Positions 24,577-33,620 are shown, numbered from the stretch's first letter. The stretch: DNA of 64,000 bases from Paractinoplanes tereljensis (GCF_016862435.1 NZ_BOMY01000022.1:62001-126000); one strand, 5' to 3'. Notes: generated by a model from the sequence alone, not told the origin. Made by a program: numbers and translations.

Positions 24577-25886
24577 CACGCGGCCCCCGACCGCAGCAGT
24601 TCCCCCAGCTTGGCGGCGAGCTTCTCCATCGGCATACCTCGTTCTCGGGTCGATTGCTCGTACTCCTGGAAGATCTTCCGGATGGTCGGCAGGGGGTCGG
24701 TGCCGCCGAGGAGCCGGCGCACCTCGGGCAGCTCCGCCCACACCTCGACCTCGACCATCTCGACGTTGCCGAGCTGCGGCAGCACCACCGCGGCGCCGGC
24801 CACCTCGCCGATCGCGGCGGCCAGCCGGTCGGCGGCCGAGCCAGACCAGGGCAGGTGAGCGGCCCAGCCGGACGGCAGCCGGTACTGCGCGGAGATCACC
24901 GGCAGCACCCGCAGCGGCCGCCGGTGCGGCCACACCTCGAAGTAGCGGATCAGCTGGTCGACCTGCGTGACGTCGGGGCGGCCGCGGCGCATCTCGACCT
25001 CGACCGGGAAGCGCAGCATGGTCAGCGAGCCGAGCTCGTGCAGGCGCCGGGCCAGCGTGTCGACATCGGCGTCCACGTCCAGCGAGCAGCTCCCGGCGAT
25101 CCGGCGGGTGATCACGTCGGGCTGGTCCAGTTCGGCGGCGCGCAGCGGGATCCCGAACATGTGCACCGGGCCGGCCGCCCGCAGGAACCGGCCCAGTAGC
25201 TGCTCCTGCATGAACTCGGCGAACTTGTGGTGGGACTGCTCGGCCGCGCCGTGCACGACCACCACCGACGGCGACAGTTCCAGTCGCTCGCCGCGCGCGG
25301 CCCGGGCCAGCTCGTCCCGCTGGGCGTGCCGGTTCGCGATGAACGGCAGCAGGTTCGGCACCGGCGCGGTGCTCTCGCCGAACAGGCGGTGCAGCGCCCG
25401 CCGCACTCCCCCGCCGAGCTGGTCGACGTCGGCGAAGTGGTCGACGATGTGGTCCCGCGCCTGGATCTTGCGGAGTCGCCGCACCTCGCCCTGCGACCGG
25501 TCGACGTGGACGGTCGGCCAGGACGCCTGCTCGTCGAGGTGGAACAGCAGCACCTGCTTACGGAGCCGGACCGCCTCGTCGTACTCCAGGTGGGTGAAGC
25601 TCTTCGCCGAGCCGGGCGGGGTCGAGCCGTACCGCCAGGCGACGATGCCGACGTACACCTCGCAGGTGCCGACGTCGGCCAGGCAGCGCTCGATCGGGGG
25701 ACGGCTGTCCGCGCCGTAGGTCTCCATCGAGACCGCCTCGTAGCCACTGCTGCGGATCACCTCGACCACCCGGGCGCGCGCCGGGGCCAGGTCGAGGGCC
25801 GCCGACGACACGTAGACCCGCGGCCGCCGGGGCCGGTCGTGAGCAGCGGCGATCGGCCGGCTGGTGAGCGGCTCGGTGCTTGGCAC
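24576..25886 (-). CDS. DUF4062 protein with iSTAND-like C-terminal part
   Basis: 436 residues. Residues about 20-110 match DUF4062, a Rossmann-like domain: RPRVYVSSAALDLAPARARV, then SRPPIERCLADVGTCEVYVG, and WRYGSTPPG. From about 175 on, LLPFIANRHAQRDELARAAR and VVVVHGAAEQSHHKF resemble the inactive-STAND (iSTAND) region found in predicted conflict-system proteins; the P-loop is not preserved. The start is GTG at 25884-25886, six bases after GATAAT, with no ribosome binding site: probably leaderless. First gene of the operon with MoxR and the multi-TM protein. Likely sensor or adaptor of that system (inference). Confidence 0.7.
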   Translation of the reverse strand: MPSTEPLTSRPIAAAHDRPRRPRVYVSSAALDLAPARARVVEVIRSSGYEAVSMETYGADSRPPIERCLADVGTCEVYVGIVAWRYGSTPPGSAKSFTHLEYDEAVRLRKQVLLFHLDEQASWPTVHVDRSQGEVRRLRKIQARDHIVDHFADVDQLGGGVRRALHRLFGESTAPVPNLLPFIANRHAQRDELARAARGERLELSPSVVVVHGAAEQSHHKFAEFMQEQLLGRFLRAAGPVHMFGIPLRAAELDQPDVITRRIAGSCSLDVDADVDTLARRLHELGSLTMLRFPVEVEMRRGRPDVTQVDQLIRYFEVWPHRRPLRVLPVISAQYRLPSGWAAHLPWSGSAADRLAAAIGEVAGAAVVLPQLGNVEMVEVEVWAELPEVRRLLGGTDPLPTIRKIFQEYEQSTRERGMPMEKLAAKLGELLRSGAA

Positions 25887-25959
25887 CCGCGGATTATCCG
25901 CCGGAGCACCCCTGGCCAGTGGGTCAGAAGCTCGTCACCCACCCGCAAGAAGGAACGCG

Positions 25960-25989
25960 GGCCGGGTCCGCCGTGTGGCGAACCCGGCC
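25960..25989 (-). terminator. Nested hairpin after the secreted triple-repeat protein gene
   Basis: GGCCGGGT/ACCCGGCC (8 bp) encloses CGCC-GTGT-GGCG with one unpaired base on each side. The two-tier design matches the hairpin at 13684. It ends transcription before the DUF4062 operon begins. Confidence 0.7.
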
Positions 25990-26007
25990 GGCCCCCTCAG
26001 ATCAAGG

Positions 26008-26892
26008 TCAGGTGGCGCACATCGCGTACGCGGTCCGGGACCAGTTGCCGGAGAATCCGTTCCGGTCCTCGGTGGAGCTGAAGTTCACGTGGTCGTTGCT
26101 CACGAACAGGCTGGCCGAGTCGACCTGGCCGAATCCGGAGTTGATGGTGCCGCCACCACTGAGCGCCCGGGTTCCGGACGGGCAGAACACCTGGGTGGTC
26201 TGCAGCGCCGGCGGGGAGGCGGTCTCGGACGAGTTGAACTGCACGTTCAGGCCGGCCACCGGGTTGGCGCAGATCGCGAACGCGGTCAGGAACCAGGTGT
26301 TGGCCGCCCCGTTCTCGTCCTCGAACGCCTGCGCGAAGACGCTGGTGAGGCTGGTACTCGGCTGGATGTCGTCGAGGACGACGTTGAAGTTCCCGGTCGA
26401 CACGATGGCGAACCCGCCGAGCAACTGCTTACCGGGGCTGCACGTCGCGACGGCGGTGCGGCTGCTGTCCGAGTTCTCGCCGCCGAAGGGGGAAAGGTTG
26501 ATCTCGTAGCCGGGCGGAGTGACGGCGCAGGTCGCGGTGATGGTCAGCGCCCAGTTGCCGGCCGAACGGGTCTCGTCCTCCTCCGCGCCGTAGACGAGAG
26601 TGCCCTGATCGAGGCCGTTGACGCCGATGTTCGCCCCGGTCACCCGAACGAAGACACCCGGTTCGCCGAAGGCGATCGCCGATCCGCCGACGACCCGCTG
26701 CCCGGTCGGACAGGTGGCGCCGACTCCCTTGGCGTCGAAGGAGTTGGTGGCGCTGATGGCGTTGACGCGGGTGAGCGCCGAGATCGTGGTCGCGGCGAGC
26801 GCCGCGTTCGCGGACGGTGCGCCGAGAAATGTGGCGGTGACCGCGACGATTGCGGCCATCGCGACCCGGAGAGGTCTGAAGTGGATTTTCAT
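26008..26892 (-). CDS. Secreted protein with three cysteine-bounded repeats
   Basis: 294 residues with a signal peptide ending near ...GAPSANA (about residue 30). The mature part consists of three repeats of about 75 residues, each opening with CPxG and a GG pair (CPTGQRVVGG, CSPGKQLLGG, CPSGTRALSGG) and closing with E-D-x(4-5)-N/T-W-x(5-7)-C (GNWALTITATC, NTWFLTAFAIC, GNWSRTAYAMC). The first and last Cys of each repeat could form one disulfide. Exported, soluble, probably beta-rich; I know of no function. It is divergent from the AfsR/SARP gene (110 bases apart), a likely regulator. No clear ribosome binding site. Confidence 0.7.
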   Translation of the reverse strand: MKIHFRPLRVAMAAIVAVTATFLGAPSANAALAATTISALTRVNAISATNSFDAKGVGATCPTGQRVVGGSAIAFGEPGVFVRVTGANIGVNGLDQGTLVYGAEEDETRSAGNWALTITATCAVTPPGYEINLSPFGGENSDSSRTAVATCSPGKQLLGGFAIVSTGNFNVVLDDIQPSTSLTSVFAQAFEDENGAANTWFLTAFAICANPVAGLNVQFNSSETASPPALQTTQVFCPSGTRALSGGGTINSGFGQVDSASLFVSNDHVNFSSTEDRNGFSGNWSRTAYAMCAT

Positions 26893-27002
26893 GACCCGAC
26901 GATGGCCGGGGTCGATGGGTAACCGATGGGCAGCCGATGGGAGGCAGTCCGTTACGTGACATCACGGTCAACTTCGCCGTCCGGAGCGGTTAGCGTTTAT
27001 CG

Positions 27003-30000
27003 GTGCGCTTCAATTTCCTCGGACCCTTGGAGGTACGGGACGGCGAGCGGCTGGTGGCGCTGGGCGGGCCACAGCAGCATGCGGTGCTCGCGGTGCTCCT
27101 GGCGCACACCGGCCAGGTCGTGTCCACCGACCGGATCGCCGACCAGCTCTGGGCCGAGGCCGCCCCGCCGCGCGCACGGAGTCTGGTCCAGGGCTGCGTC
27201 GCCGGCCTGCGCCGGGCGCTGCGCTCCGGCCCCGGCGACCTCCTGATCACCCGCGCCCACGGATACCTGCTCCAGCTGCCGCCCGGCTCGTCCGACCGGC
27301 AGCGGTTCGACGAGCTGACCGAGGCCGCCCAGCGCTTCGCGGCCGAGGACTCACCGGCCCAGGACTCACCGGCCGAGGCGAGCGCCCTGTTCCGGGAAGC
27401 CCTGGCGTTGTGGCGCGGCCCGGCGTTCGACGGCATCGACACGCCGGTGTGCCGGGCCGAGGCCGCCCGCCTCGAGGAACGCCGGCTCACGGTGCTCGAG
27501 GAGTGCATCCAGGCCGAGCTTTTGGTGATTCGGCCCGCGAGCCTGGTCGCCGAGTTGCAAAGCCTGGTGCGGGACCACCCCTTGCGAGAGTCGTTCTGGG
27601 CCTACCTGATGACCGCGCTGCACCGGTCCGATCGGCGGGCGGATGCGCTGGCCGTCTACCGGACGGCACGGCGAACCCTGGTGACCGAGCTCGGCATCGA
27701 ACCCGGCCCGGTCCTGCGTGAGCTGCACCGCCGGATCCTCGAACCCGAGGACCCGGTTCCCGCGCCGCGCCGCCCGCCGGAGTCGGCACCGGCCCAGCTG
27801 CCGGCCGCGGTCTCCGCGTTCACCGGCCGGCAGGCGTACCTCAAGCGTCTCGACGCGCTGGTCAGCCAACGCGCCGACACGGTCGCGATCGGCGTCATCT
27901 GCGGCACGGCCGGCGTCGGCAAGACCACCCTGGCCGTCGAATGGGCGCACCGGGTCGCCGACCGGCTGGACGGTGGTCAGCTCTACGTCAACCTGCACGG
28001 TTACGCGACGTCCCCGCCGCTGCAGCCGATCGAGGCGCTCAGCGGCTTCCTGCAGGCCGTAGGGGTGACCGCCGAGCAGATGCCGAACGAGCCCGAGCAG
28101 GCCGCGGCCATGTACCGCACGCTGCTCGCCGGCCGCCGGATGCTGGTCGTGCTGGACAACGCGTCAAGCGTCGAGCAGGTCCGGCCGCTGCTGCCCGGCG
28201 GAGCCGGCTCCGTCGTCCTGATCACCAGCCGGGACACGCTTGGCGGCCTGGTCGCCCGGGACGGCGCCGAGCACCTGCGGCTCGGCGTGCTCGACCCCCG
28301 GGAGGCGGAGGCGCTGCTCGCCCGGGTGCTGGGCGCCGAGCGGGTCGCCGCGGAGCCGGCCGCCGTGGCCGAACTCGCCCGGCTCTGCGCCTACCTGCCG
28401 CTGGCTCTGCGCATCGCCGCCGCGAACCTGACGCTGGCGCCCGACTCCAGCGTGGCCGGGCAGGTCGCGGAGCTGCGGGGCGCGGGCGGGCTCGGCGCGC
28501 TGACGGTCGACGGCGACGACGCCGGTGCCGTACGGGCCGCCTTCGATCTCTCGTACGCCCGGCTCGACCCACCGACCCGGCGGCTGTTCGCCCTGCTCGG
28601 CGTGGCTCCCGGCCGGGATGTCGCGGTGGCCGACGCCGCCGCGCTGGCCGGCCCAGACACCGGAACAGACGCCGGCCCCGCCAGGGCGGCGCTGGCCCGC
28701 CTCGCCCGGGCCCACCTCATCGACGCGCGCGGCGACCGCTACGCCTTTCACGACCTCCTGCGGCTGTACGCGGCGGAACGGGCCGCCGCCGAGGACCGCG
28801 ACGGTGCGCTCCGGCGGCTCTACGAGCACTACGTCCGGCGGGCCGAGGCCGCCGCCGAGGTGCTCTATCCGCATATGTTGCGGCTGCACCCACCGCAGCC
28901 GGACACGCCCCGGATGACCCACGCCGAGGCATTGGCCTGGCTGACCGCCGAACGGCACAACCTGGTGCTGGCCGTGCAGGCCGCCGCCGAGCACGGCCCC
29001 CGGGCATCCGGCGGCCTGCTCGCGGACGCCCTCCGCGGGTACTTCCACCTGTCCCGGCACACCGCGGACTGGCTGACCGTCGCCGACGCCGCGCTCGTCG
29101 CCGCGCGGCTCGACGGCGACGTCCGCGCCCAGGCCGCGGCCCTGCACAGCCTCGGCACCGCGCGGCGCAGCCTCGGCGAGTTCGATGCCGCCTTCGATCA
29201 CTACACCGAGGCCCTGCGGCTGGCGCGGGCCTGCGGCTGGACCGAGTCGGAAGCCACCACGCTGGGCAACCTCGGCATCGTCGGCCGCAAGCAGGGCCGG
29301 CTCGCCGAGGCGGCCGCGCACCTCGACGCCGCGCTGGTCGTCGACCGGCGCAGTGGACGCCCGGCCGGTGAGGCCAACAATCTGGGCAACCTCGCCGCCG
29401 TCTACCGGGACATGGGACGCCTGGCCGAGGCCGCGGAGTGCTTCACCGCGGCACTCACCCTCAACCGCACCCTCGGCAGCGCGCACGGCGAGGCGCTGGC
29501 GCTGACCGGGCTGGGCCAGGTCTGCCAGGATCTCGGCCACCTCGACGAGGCCCGGCGGCACCTGGACGCCGCACTCCAGCGCTACGTCCAGGTCGGTGAC
29601 CGGGACGGCGAAACGGTGATCGAGTGCTGTCTGGCCGAGCTGGACTGCGACCTCGGCCGGCCGGCCCGGGCACAGGAACGAGCCGCGGCCGCCCTGGAGG
29701 TGGCCCGGGAGACCAGCGACCGGCAGACCGAGATCATGGCGCTCAACGCGCTCGGCCGGGCGGACGGCCTGCTCGGCCACCATCGCCGCGCGATCGACCG
29801 GCACCGGCTCGCCTACGATCTGGCTCGCCGTACGGCCAGCCTGCAGTTCGAAGGTCTGTCCCTGCTCGGTCTGGCGGTCGTGCACCGGCGGCTCGGCCGC
29901 CACGACGACGCCGCCGGTTTCGCCCTGCGCGCCCAGGCGCTGGCTCGCCGCGCGGGCATGCGCGCACTAGAGGACCGCGCCCAGGCAACGCTCACCGCCG

Positions 30001-30005
30001 CCTGA
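27003..30005 (+). CDS. AfsR/SARP-family regulator with NB-ARC and TPR domains
   Basis: 1000 residues. Order: OmpR-like winged helix (about 1-90, starts VRFNFLGPLEVRDGERLVAL), bacterial transcriptional activation domain (about 100-245), NB-ARC ATPase with P-loop GTAGVGKTT at 301-309, and from about 690 to the end a set of tetratricopeptide repeats (SLGTARRSLGEFDAAFDHY, NLGIVGRKQGRLAEAAAHL). Proteins of this architecture switch on secondary-metabolite or secretion genes after ATP-driven oligomerization. GTG is six bases after TAGCGT (26991-26996): leaderless. No biosynthetic cluster follows, so its target may be the divergent secreted-protein gene or a distant locus. Confidence 0.9.
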   Translation: MRFNFLGPLEVRDGERLVALGGPQQHAVLAVLLAHTGQVVSTDRIADQLWAEAAPPRARSLVQGCVAGLRRALRSGPGDLLITRAHGYLLQLPPGSSDRQRFDELTEAAQRFAAEDSPAQDSPAEASALFREALALWRGPAFDGIDTPVCRAEAARLEERRLTVLEECIQAELLVIRPASLVAELQSLVRDHPLRESFWAYLMTALHRSDRRADALAVYRTARRTLVTELGIEPGPVLRELHRRILEPEDPVPAPRRPPESAPAQLPAAVSAFTGRQAYLKRLDALVSQRADTVAIGVICGTAGVGKTTLAVEWAHRVADRLDGGQLYVNLHGYATSPPLQPIEALSGFLQAVGVTAEQMPNEPEQAAAMYRTLLAGRRMLVVLDNASSVEQVRPLLPGGAGSVVLITSRDTLGGLVARDGAEHLRLGVLDPREAEALLARVLGAERVAAEPAAVAELARLCAYLPLALRIAAANLTLAPDSSVAGQVAELRGAGGLGALTVDGDDAGAVRAAFDLSYARLDPPTRRLFALLGVAPGRDVAVADAAALAGPDTGTDAGPARAALARLARAHLIDARGDRYAFHDLLRLYAAERAAAEDRDGALRRLYEHYVRRAEAAAEVLYPHMLRLHPPQPDTPRMTHAEALAWLTAERHNLVLAVQAAAEHGPRASGGLLADALRGYFHLSRHTADWLTVADAALVAARLDGDVRAQAAALHSLGTARRSLGEFDAAFDHYTEALRLARACGWTESEATTLGNLGIVGRKQGRLAEAAAHLDAALVVDRRSGRPAGEANNLGNLAAVYRDMGRLAEAAECFTAALTLNRTLGSAHGEALALTGLGQVCQDLGHLDEARRHLDAALQRYVQVGDRDGETVIECCLAELDCDLGRPARAQERAAAALEVARETSDRQTEIMALNALGRADGLLGHHRRAIDRHRLAYDLARRTASLQFEGLSLLGLAVVHRRLGRHDDAAGFALRAQALARRAGMRALEDRAQATLTAA

Positions 30006-30032
30006 GGTTTGCGGTTCAGCCGAGCAGGCTGG

Positions 30033-30815
30033 TCAATCGAGGAGGAAGGCCACTGAGCGGCGCACCAAGGCCAGGGTGGCGTCGTCGTCCAGCTCGGGGA
30101 ACATGTGCGTGGCCCCCGGGACCAGCTCGACTGTCGCTTCGCCGCCGGCGGCCCGCAGGGCCTCGGCTAGGCGTTCGCTCTGCCGGGGCGGCACGGCCAG
30201 GTCGGCGGTGCCGTGCAGGAACAGGAACGGCGGGGCGCCGGCGTGCACGTGGTGGACCGGGGAGGCTGCGGCGGCCAGGTCGGGCCGCTCGTCGAGGCCG
30301 GCGCCGATCAGCTGCCCCTCGCGCGAGCCCGCGCTGCGGTCGCCGGTGCCGCCGGCCTCGCCGATGTCCTTCGACAGCGCGTCGAGGTCGGTGGGCGGAT
30401 ACCAGCAGACGGCGGCCGCTACGTTGTTCTCGGCGGCTGCGTCGTTGTCGGCGGCCAAGGCCGCCAGGGCAGCCAGGTGTCCCCCGGCGGAGACACCCCA
30501 GGTCACGGTCCGATTCCCGGTTATGCCGTACGCCGTCCGTTCGCGCGCCAGGAACCGCAGGGCGGCGGTCACGTCGTCGGACTGCGCCGGATAGGCGGCC
30601 TCGGAGCTCTTGCGGTAGTCGACACCGGCGATCGCCAGGCCCAGGCCGGCCACCGTCTCGAAGAAGCTGGGCTGCCACTTCGCCGCCGGCCCGGGGCCCT
30701 GCGTGCGGTCGCCGAGCCGCCAGCCACCCCCGTGCAGGTAGACGCAGAGGGTATCGGCGCCTTCCGGGGCGTACAGGTCAATGGTGTTGTGATTTAGGCC
30801 TTTGAAGATCTTCAT
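30033..30815 (-). CDS. Alpha/beta hydrolase, esterase/BD-FAE type
   Basis: 260 residues. Oxyanion-hole motif YLHGGGWRLGD, nucleophile elbow GVSAGGH, and late Asp/His (LHGTADLAVPP, GATHMFPEL) give a complete Ser-Asp-His triad. Cytosolic. The ATG overlaps the stop of the amidohydrolase gene (ATGA), so the two are co-translated. Substrate may be an ester, amide or N-formyl compound; formamidase-like enzymes have the HGGGW form. Likely acts in the same pathway as the amidohydrolase under IclR control. Confidence 0.85.
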   Translation of the reverse strand: MKIFKGLNHNTIDLYAPEGADTLCVYLHGGGWRLGDRTQGPGPAAKWQPSFFETVAGLGLAIAGVDYRKSSEAAYPAQSDDVTAALRFLARERTAYGITGNRTVTWGVSAGGHLAALAALAADNDAAAENNVAAAVCWYPPTDLDALSKDIGEAGGTGDRSAGSREGQLIGAGLDERPDLAAAASPVHHVHAGAPPFLFLHGTADLAVPPRQSERLAEALRAAGGEATVELVPGATHMFPELDDDATLALVRRSVAFLLD

Positions 30816-32089
30816 GCGACGGCGGGGGCCTTGTGCAGGCGGCCGGCCTGCATGATCACCCGGAGGTTGTCCTTGTTCTGCAGGATGCGCACGTCCTCGG
30901 CCGGGTTGCCCTCGACGACCAGCACGTCGGCGATCCAGCCGGGCTTCAGCATGCCGATGTCGCCGAGGTCGAGCAGTTGCCCGCCGAGCTGGGTGGCCGC
31001 GGTCAGCGCCTCCAGCGGCGAGTAGCCCAGCTCCTCGACGAACAGCTGCAGGTCGCGGGCGTTGCGGCCGATCGGGTTGTTCGGGAAGCCGTAGTCGCCG
31101 CCGGGCAGCGCGCGGATGCCGCGGCGCCGGATCTCCGGGTAGACGGCGCGCATCCCGTCCAGAGCGGCGACCGAGCCCATCTTCTCGGCGACCTCGCGGG
31201 TGATGCCGTATTCCTCGCCCTCGTAGACGTTCGCGTAGATGATGCCGGGGGCGGGCGAGACGAACACCGTGTCCTTGACCGATTCGAGCAGGTCGAGGGC
31301 TTCCTCGTCGGCGTACGTGCAGTGGTAGATGCTGCGGAAGCCGGCCTTGACCGCCAGCTTCACCGACTCGGCCGACTGGGCGTGGCAGTTGAGCCAGACA
31401 CCCGACTCGCGGGCCTGGGCGCCGGCCGCCATCGCTTCCTCGAGGGTGTACTGGGTGATCTGCGAACCGCCCGGGACGAACACGTCGTCGTTGCTGAGCA
31501 GGAACTTCACACTGTCGTACCCCTGGGCGGCCTGCTCGCGGACCCACCGCGCGCACGCCTCGGGGCCTTGCCAGTCGGGCTCGGTGTGGCCGTCCGGGCG
31601 TACCGGATGGTTGTCTCGTTCCATGCTCGCCGCGCGCATGCGCGGACCTGGCACCGCGCCTGCCTTGATCTTGTCCCGGAGAATGACCTCGACGGGCATC
31701 GGCAGGATCGAACCGGCTGAGTAGGCCGAGGTGAAGCCGTGGTCGAGCAGGATCGCGGCGTTGCGCTCGGCCCGGGCGAGCTCGCTCGGCAGCCCTTCGA
31801 TGTGGTGGAAGAACGAAACGTCCAGCGGAGGGTTGAACGAAGGGTCGATATGCCCGACGGCCGACGGGAAGGTGAGATGGCTGTGCGACTCCACCATGCC
31901 CGGCATGACCGTGCAGCCGGTGGCATCAACGATCTGCACGTCATAGTTGGCCTGGTCGTCGCCGTGCTCGTCCTGCCATCCGGCGCGCACCTCGACCACC
32001 CGGTCGCCGTCGACGACGACCTCGCCCGGCGCGGGGGCGCTGCCGCTGCCGTCGAAGACCAGACCCTTGATGAAGACCGTCCGCGCCAT
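30812..32089 (-). CDS. Amidohydrolase-superfamily enzyme, cyclic imide/imidazolonepropionase-like
   Basis: 425 residues. Metal ligands of the barrel are visible: HSHL early (the HxH pair), a central His in LNCHAQS, another in YHCTYADEEAL, and Asp in ALPGGDYGFP. The C-terminal beta-sandwich ends with LKPGWIADVLVVEGNP, standard for the family. Members hydrolyse C-N bonds of cyclic amides, dipeptides and similar. ATG (MARTVF) chosen since the 30 codons above are in the leader and AGGGA is upstream. Promoter TTGACA at 32167-32172 with an IclR-like operator at 32115-32127. First gene of a two-gene operon divergent from IclR. Confidence 0.85.
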   Translation of the reverse strand: MARTVFIKGLVFDGSGSAPAPGEVVVDGDRVVEVRAGWQDEHGDDQANYDVQIVDATGCTVMPGMVESHSHLTFPSAVGHIDPSFNPPLDVSFFHHIEGLPSELARAERNAAILLDHGFTSAYSAGSILPMPVEVILRDKIKAGAVPGPRMRAASMERDNHPVRPDGHTEPDWQGPEACARWVREQAAQGYDSVKFLLSNDDVFVPGGSQITQYTLEEAMAAGAQARESGVWLNCHAQSAESVKLAVKAGFRSIYHCTYADEEALDLLESVKDTVFVSPAPGIIYANVYEGEEYGITREVAEKMGSVAALDGMRAVYPEIRRRGIRALPGGDYGFPNNPIGRNARDLQLFVEELGYSPLEALTAATQLGGQLLDLGDIGMLKPGWIADVLVVEGNPAEDVRILQNKDNLRVIMQAGRLHKAPAVA

Positions 32090-32114
32090 TTTTTCGTCCC
32101 TGCTTTCACTCTGC

Positions 32115-32127
32115 GAGAGTGGCTTTC
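32115..32127. promoter_or_regulatory. IclR-type operator in the amidohydrolase leader
   Basis: GAGAGTGGCTTTC differs in one base from the perfect dyad GAAAGTGGCTTTC found at 39118-39130. It lies 15 bases downstream of the likely -10. Confidence 0.6.
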
Positions 32128-32142
32128 CTTCAGTGTTTCCCG

Positions 32143-32172
32143 AGTGTTTCCGCTCACCACCCCGGGTGTCAA
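32143..32172 (-). promoter_or_regulatory. Promoter of the amidohydrolase operon
   Basis: On the minus strand a perfect TTGACA (32167-32172) and AACACT (32143-32148) are 18 bases apart. Confidence 0.5.
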
Positions 32173-32216
32173 TGGTCACAAGGAGACTTTCAAGGAACTT
32201 GTATTTCTCGCTCTCC

Positions 32217-32229
32217 GAAAGTAGCTTCC
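32217..32229. promoter_or_regulatory. IclR-type operator over the IclR gene's -10
   Basis: GAAAGTAGCTTCC matches the 39118 dyad at 11 of 13 bases and covers TAGCTT (32222-32227), the -10 of the IclR gene. This is the position expected for autoregulation. Confidence 0.55.
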
Positions 32230-32233
32230 ACGT

Positions 32234-33028
32234 GTGACCGTCTCCGCTAAGCCCTCAGCCAAGCCGGAATATCGCGTCGAGGCCCTGGCCAAGGGTCTGC
32301 GGATCCTGTCGCTGTTCACCGAGCAGCGGCCCACCTGGCGGGTCAGCGACATCGCGCCCGCGGTCGGCATGCCGCTGCCCACGGTCTACCGCGTCGTGAT
32401 GACGCTGACCGCCGAGGGCTACCTCGACCACCTGCCCAACGGTGACTACCGGCCGGCCGTGCGGGTGCTCACCCTCGGCGGGGCGGCGCTGCGCGGGCTC
32501 GACCTGGTCTCGGCGGCCACCCCCCGGCTGCAGCGGCTGGCCGAGCAGACCGGCGAGACGGTCAACCTGGCCGTGCTCACCGGCGACCGGGTGCTCTACC
32601 TGGTGCGGCTACGCAACTCCGACCTGGTTACCGCGAACATCCAGGTCGGCTCCACGCTGCCGGCCGTGCACACCTCGATCGGCAAGCTGCTCCTGGCCTA
32701 CCTTTCGGCTGACGATCTTCGCGCCCGGGTCACCGACACCTCCTTCGTCGCGAATCACGGGCCGAACGCCAAACTCTCCCTCGACGAGTTGCAGGGCGAG
32801 CTCACGAAGATCCGGAACGACGGCTGGGCGATGCAGGACGAGGAGCTGGCGTACGGGCTGCGGTCGGTCGCCGCCCCCGTGCACGGGCCGGACGGCACCG
32901 TGGTCGCCGGGGCCAACCTCGCCGTGCAGTCCCGCGACTGGTCGAGCCAGCGCATCGTGCGCGAGCTCCGGCCGGTCGTCGCCGAGGCGTGCAGCGACAT
33001 CTCGGCGCTGCTGGGGTATTCCGTATGA
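32234..33028 (+). CDS. IclR-family transcriptional regulator
   Basis: 264 residues: winged helix at about 12-75 (SLFTEQRPTWRVSDIAPAVG, then MPLPTVYRVVMTLTAEGYL) and the IclR effector domain at about 85-260 (GETVNLAVLTGDRVLYLVRL, LPAVHTSIGKLLLAY). The GTG is six bases after TAGCTT with no ribosome binding site: leaderless. Divergent from the amidohydrolase operon, overlapping by four bases with a downstream CMD-family gene. Three copies of a GAAAGTGGCTTTC-like dyad, two beside this gene and one before the FAH operon 7 kb away, suggest one small regulon. Confidence 0.9.
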   Translation: MTVSAKPSAKPEYRVEALAKGLRILSLFTEQRPTWRVSDIAPAVGMPLPTVYRVVMTLTAEGYLDHLPNGDYRPAVRVLTLGGAALRGLDLVSAATPRLQRLAEQTGETVNLAVLTGDRVLYLVRLRNSDLVTANIQVGSTLPAVHTSIGKLLLAYLSADDLRARVTDTSFVANHGPNAKLSLDELQGELTKIRNDGWAMQDEELAYGLRSVAAPVHGPDGTVVAGANLAVQSRDWSSQRIVRELRPVVAEACSDISALLGYSV

Positions 33029-33591
33029 GCCGTCGCCTTGAACCCCTTCCCCCCGCTTCGCTCTCCCCCGCTCAGCGGGCGCTCTACGACGCGATCGCCG
33101 GCGGCCCGCGAGCCCTCAACGGCTCGCCGTTCCCCCTGGTCGACGCGGACGGCGGCCTCCAAGGGCCGTTCAACGCGATGCTGCTGCAACCCTCGGTCGG
33201 GTCGGCGCTGCAGGCGCTCGGCAGTGCGATCCGCTACGAGTCGCTCCTCGATACCCGCTGCCGCGAGATCGCCGTCCTGACCGTCGCCCGCGCCTGGGAC
33301 AGCGCCTTCGAGAGGTACGCCCACGAGGCCGTTGCCCGGTCCGCCGGGATGACCGACGCCGAGGTGTCCGCGCTGGCGGAGGGCGACCCGTCGGCCTTCC
33401 CGGACCCGCGCGAGCAGCTGGTCCTGCAGGTTTCCGAGGCGCTGGCCGTCCGGCACGACCTCACCGACGAGGAGTACGCGCGCGCCGCGGACGGCCTGGG
33501 CCTGCCGGTGCTGTTCGAGCTGACCACGCTGGTCGGCTACTACGCGACGCTCGCCCTGCAGTTGCGGGCGTTCCGGGTGCCCGCTCCTTAA
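33025..33591 (+). CDS. Carboxymuconolactone decarboxylase/AhpD-like protein
   Basis: 188 residues, all-helical, with the CMD-type core LLDTRCREIAVLTVARAW and an ExxxH-like pattern in FERYAHEAVARSAG. The redox CxxC pair of AhpD is absent, so peroxidase activity is unlikely; members of this sort act as decarboxylases, lyases or unknown enzymes. The ATG overlaps the IclR stop (ATGA), so it is in the IclR transcript and probably serves the same pathway as the amidohydrolase and esterase. Confidence 0.82.
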   Translation: MSRRLEPLPPASLSPAQRALYDAIAGGPRALNGSPFPLVDADGGLQGPFNAMLLQPSVGSALQALGSAIRYESLLDTRCREIAVLTVARAWDSAFERYAHEAVARSAGMTDAEVSALAEGDPSAFPDPREQLVLQVSEALAVRHDLTDEEYARAADGLGLPVLFELTTLVGYYATLALQLRAFRVPAP

Positions 33592-33620
33592 TTCCCTTCC
33601 CGGGTCGCCGATAGACGATC

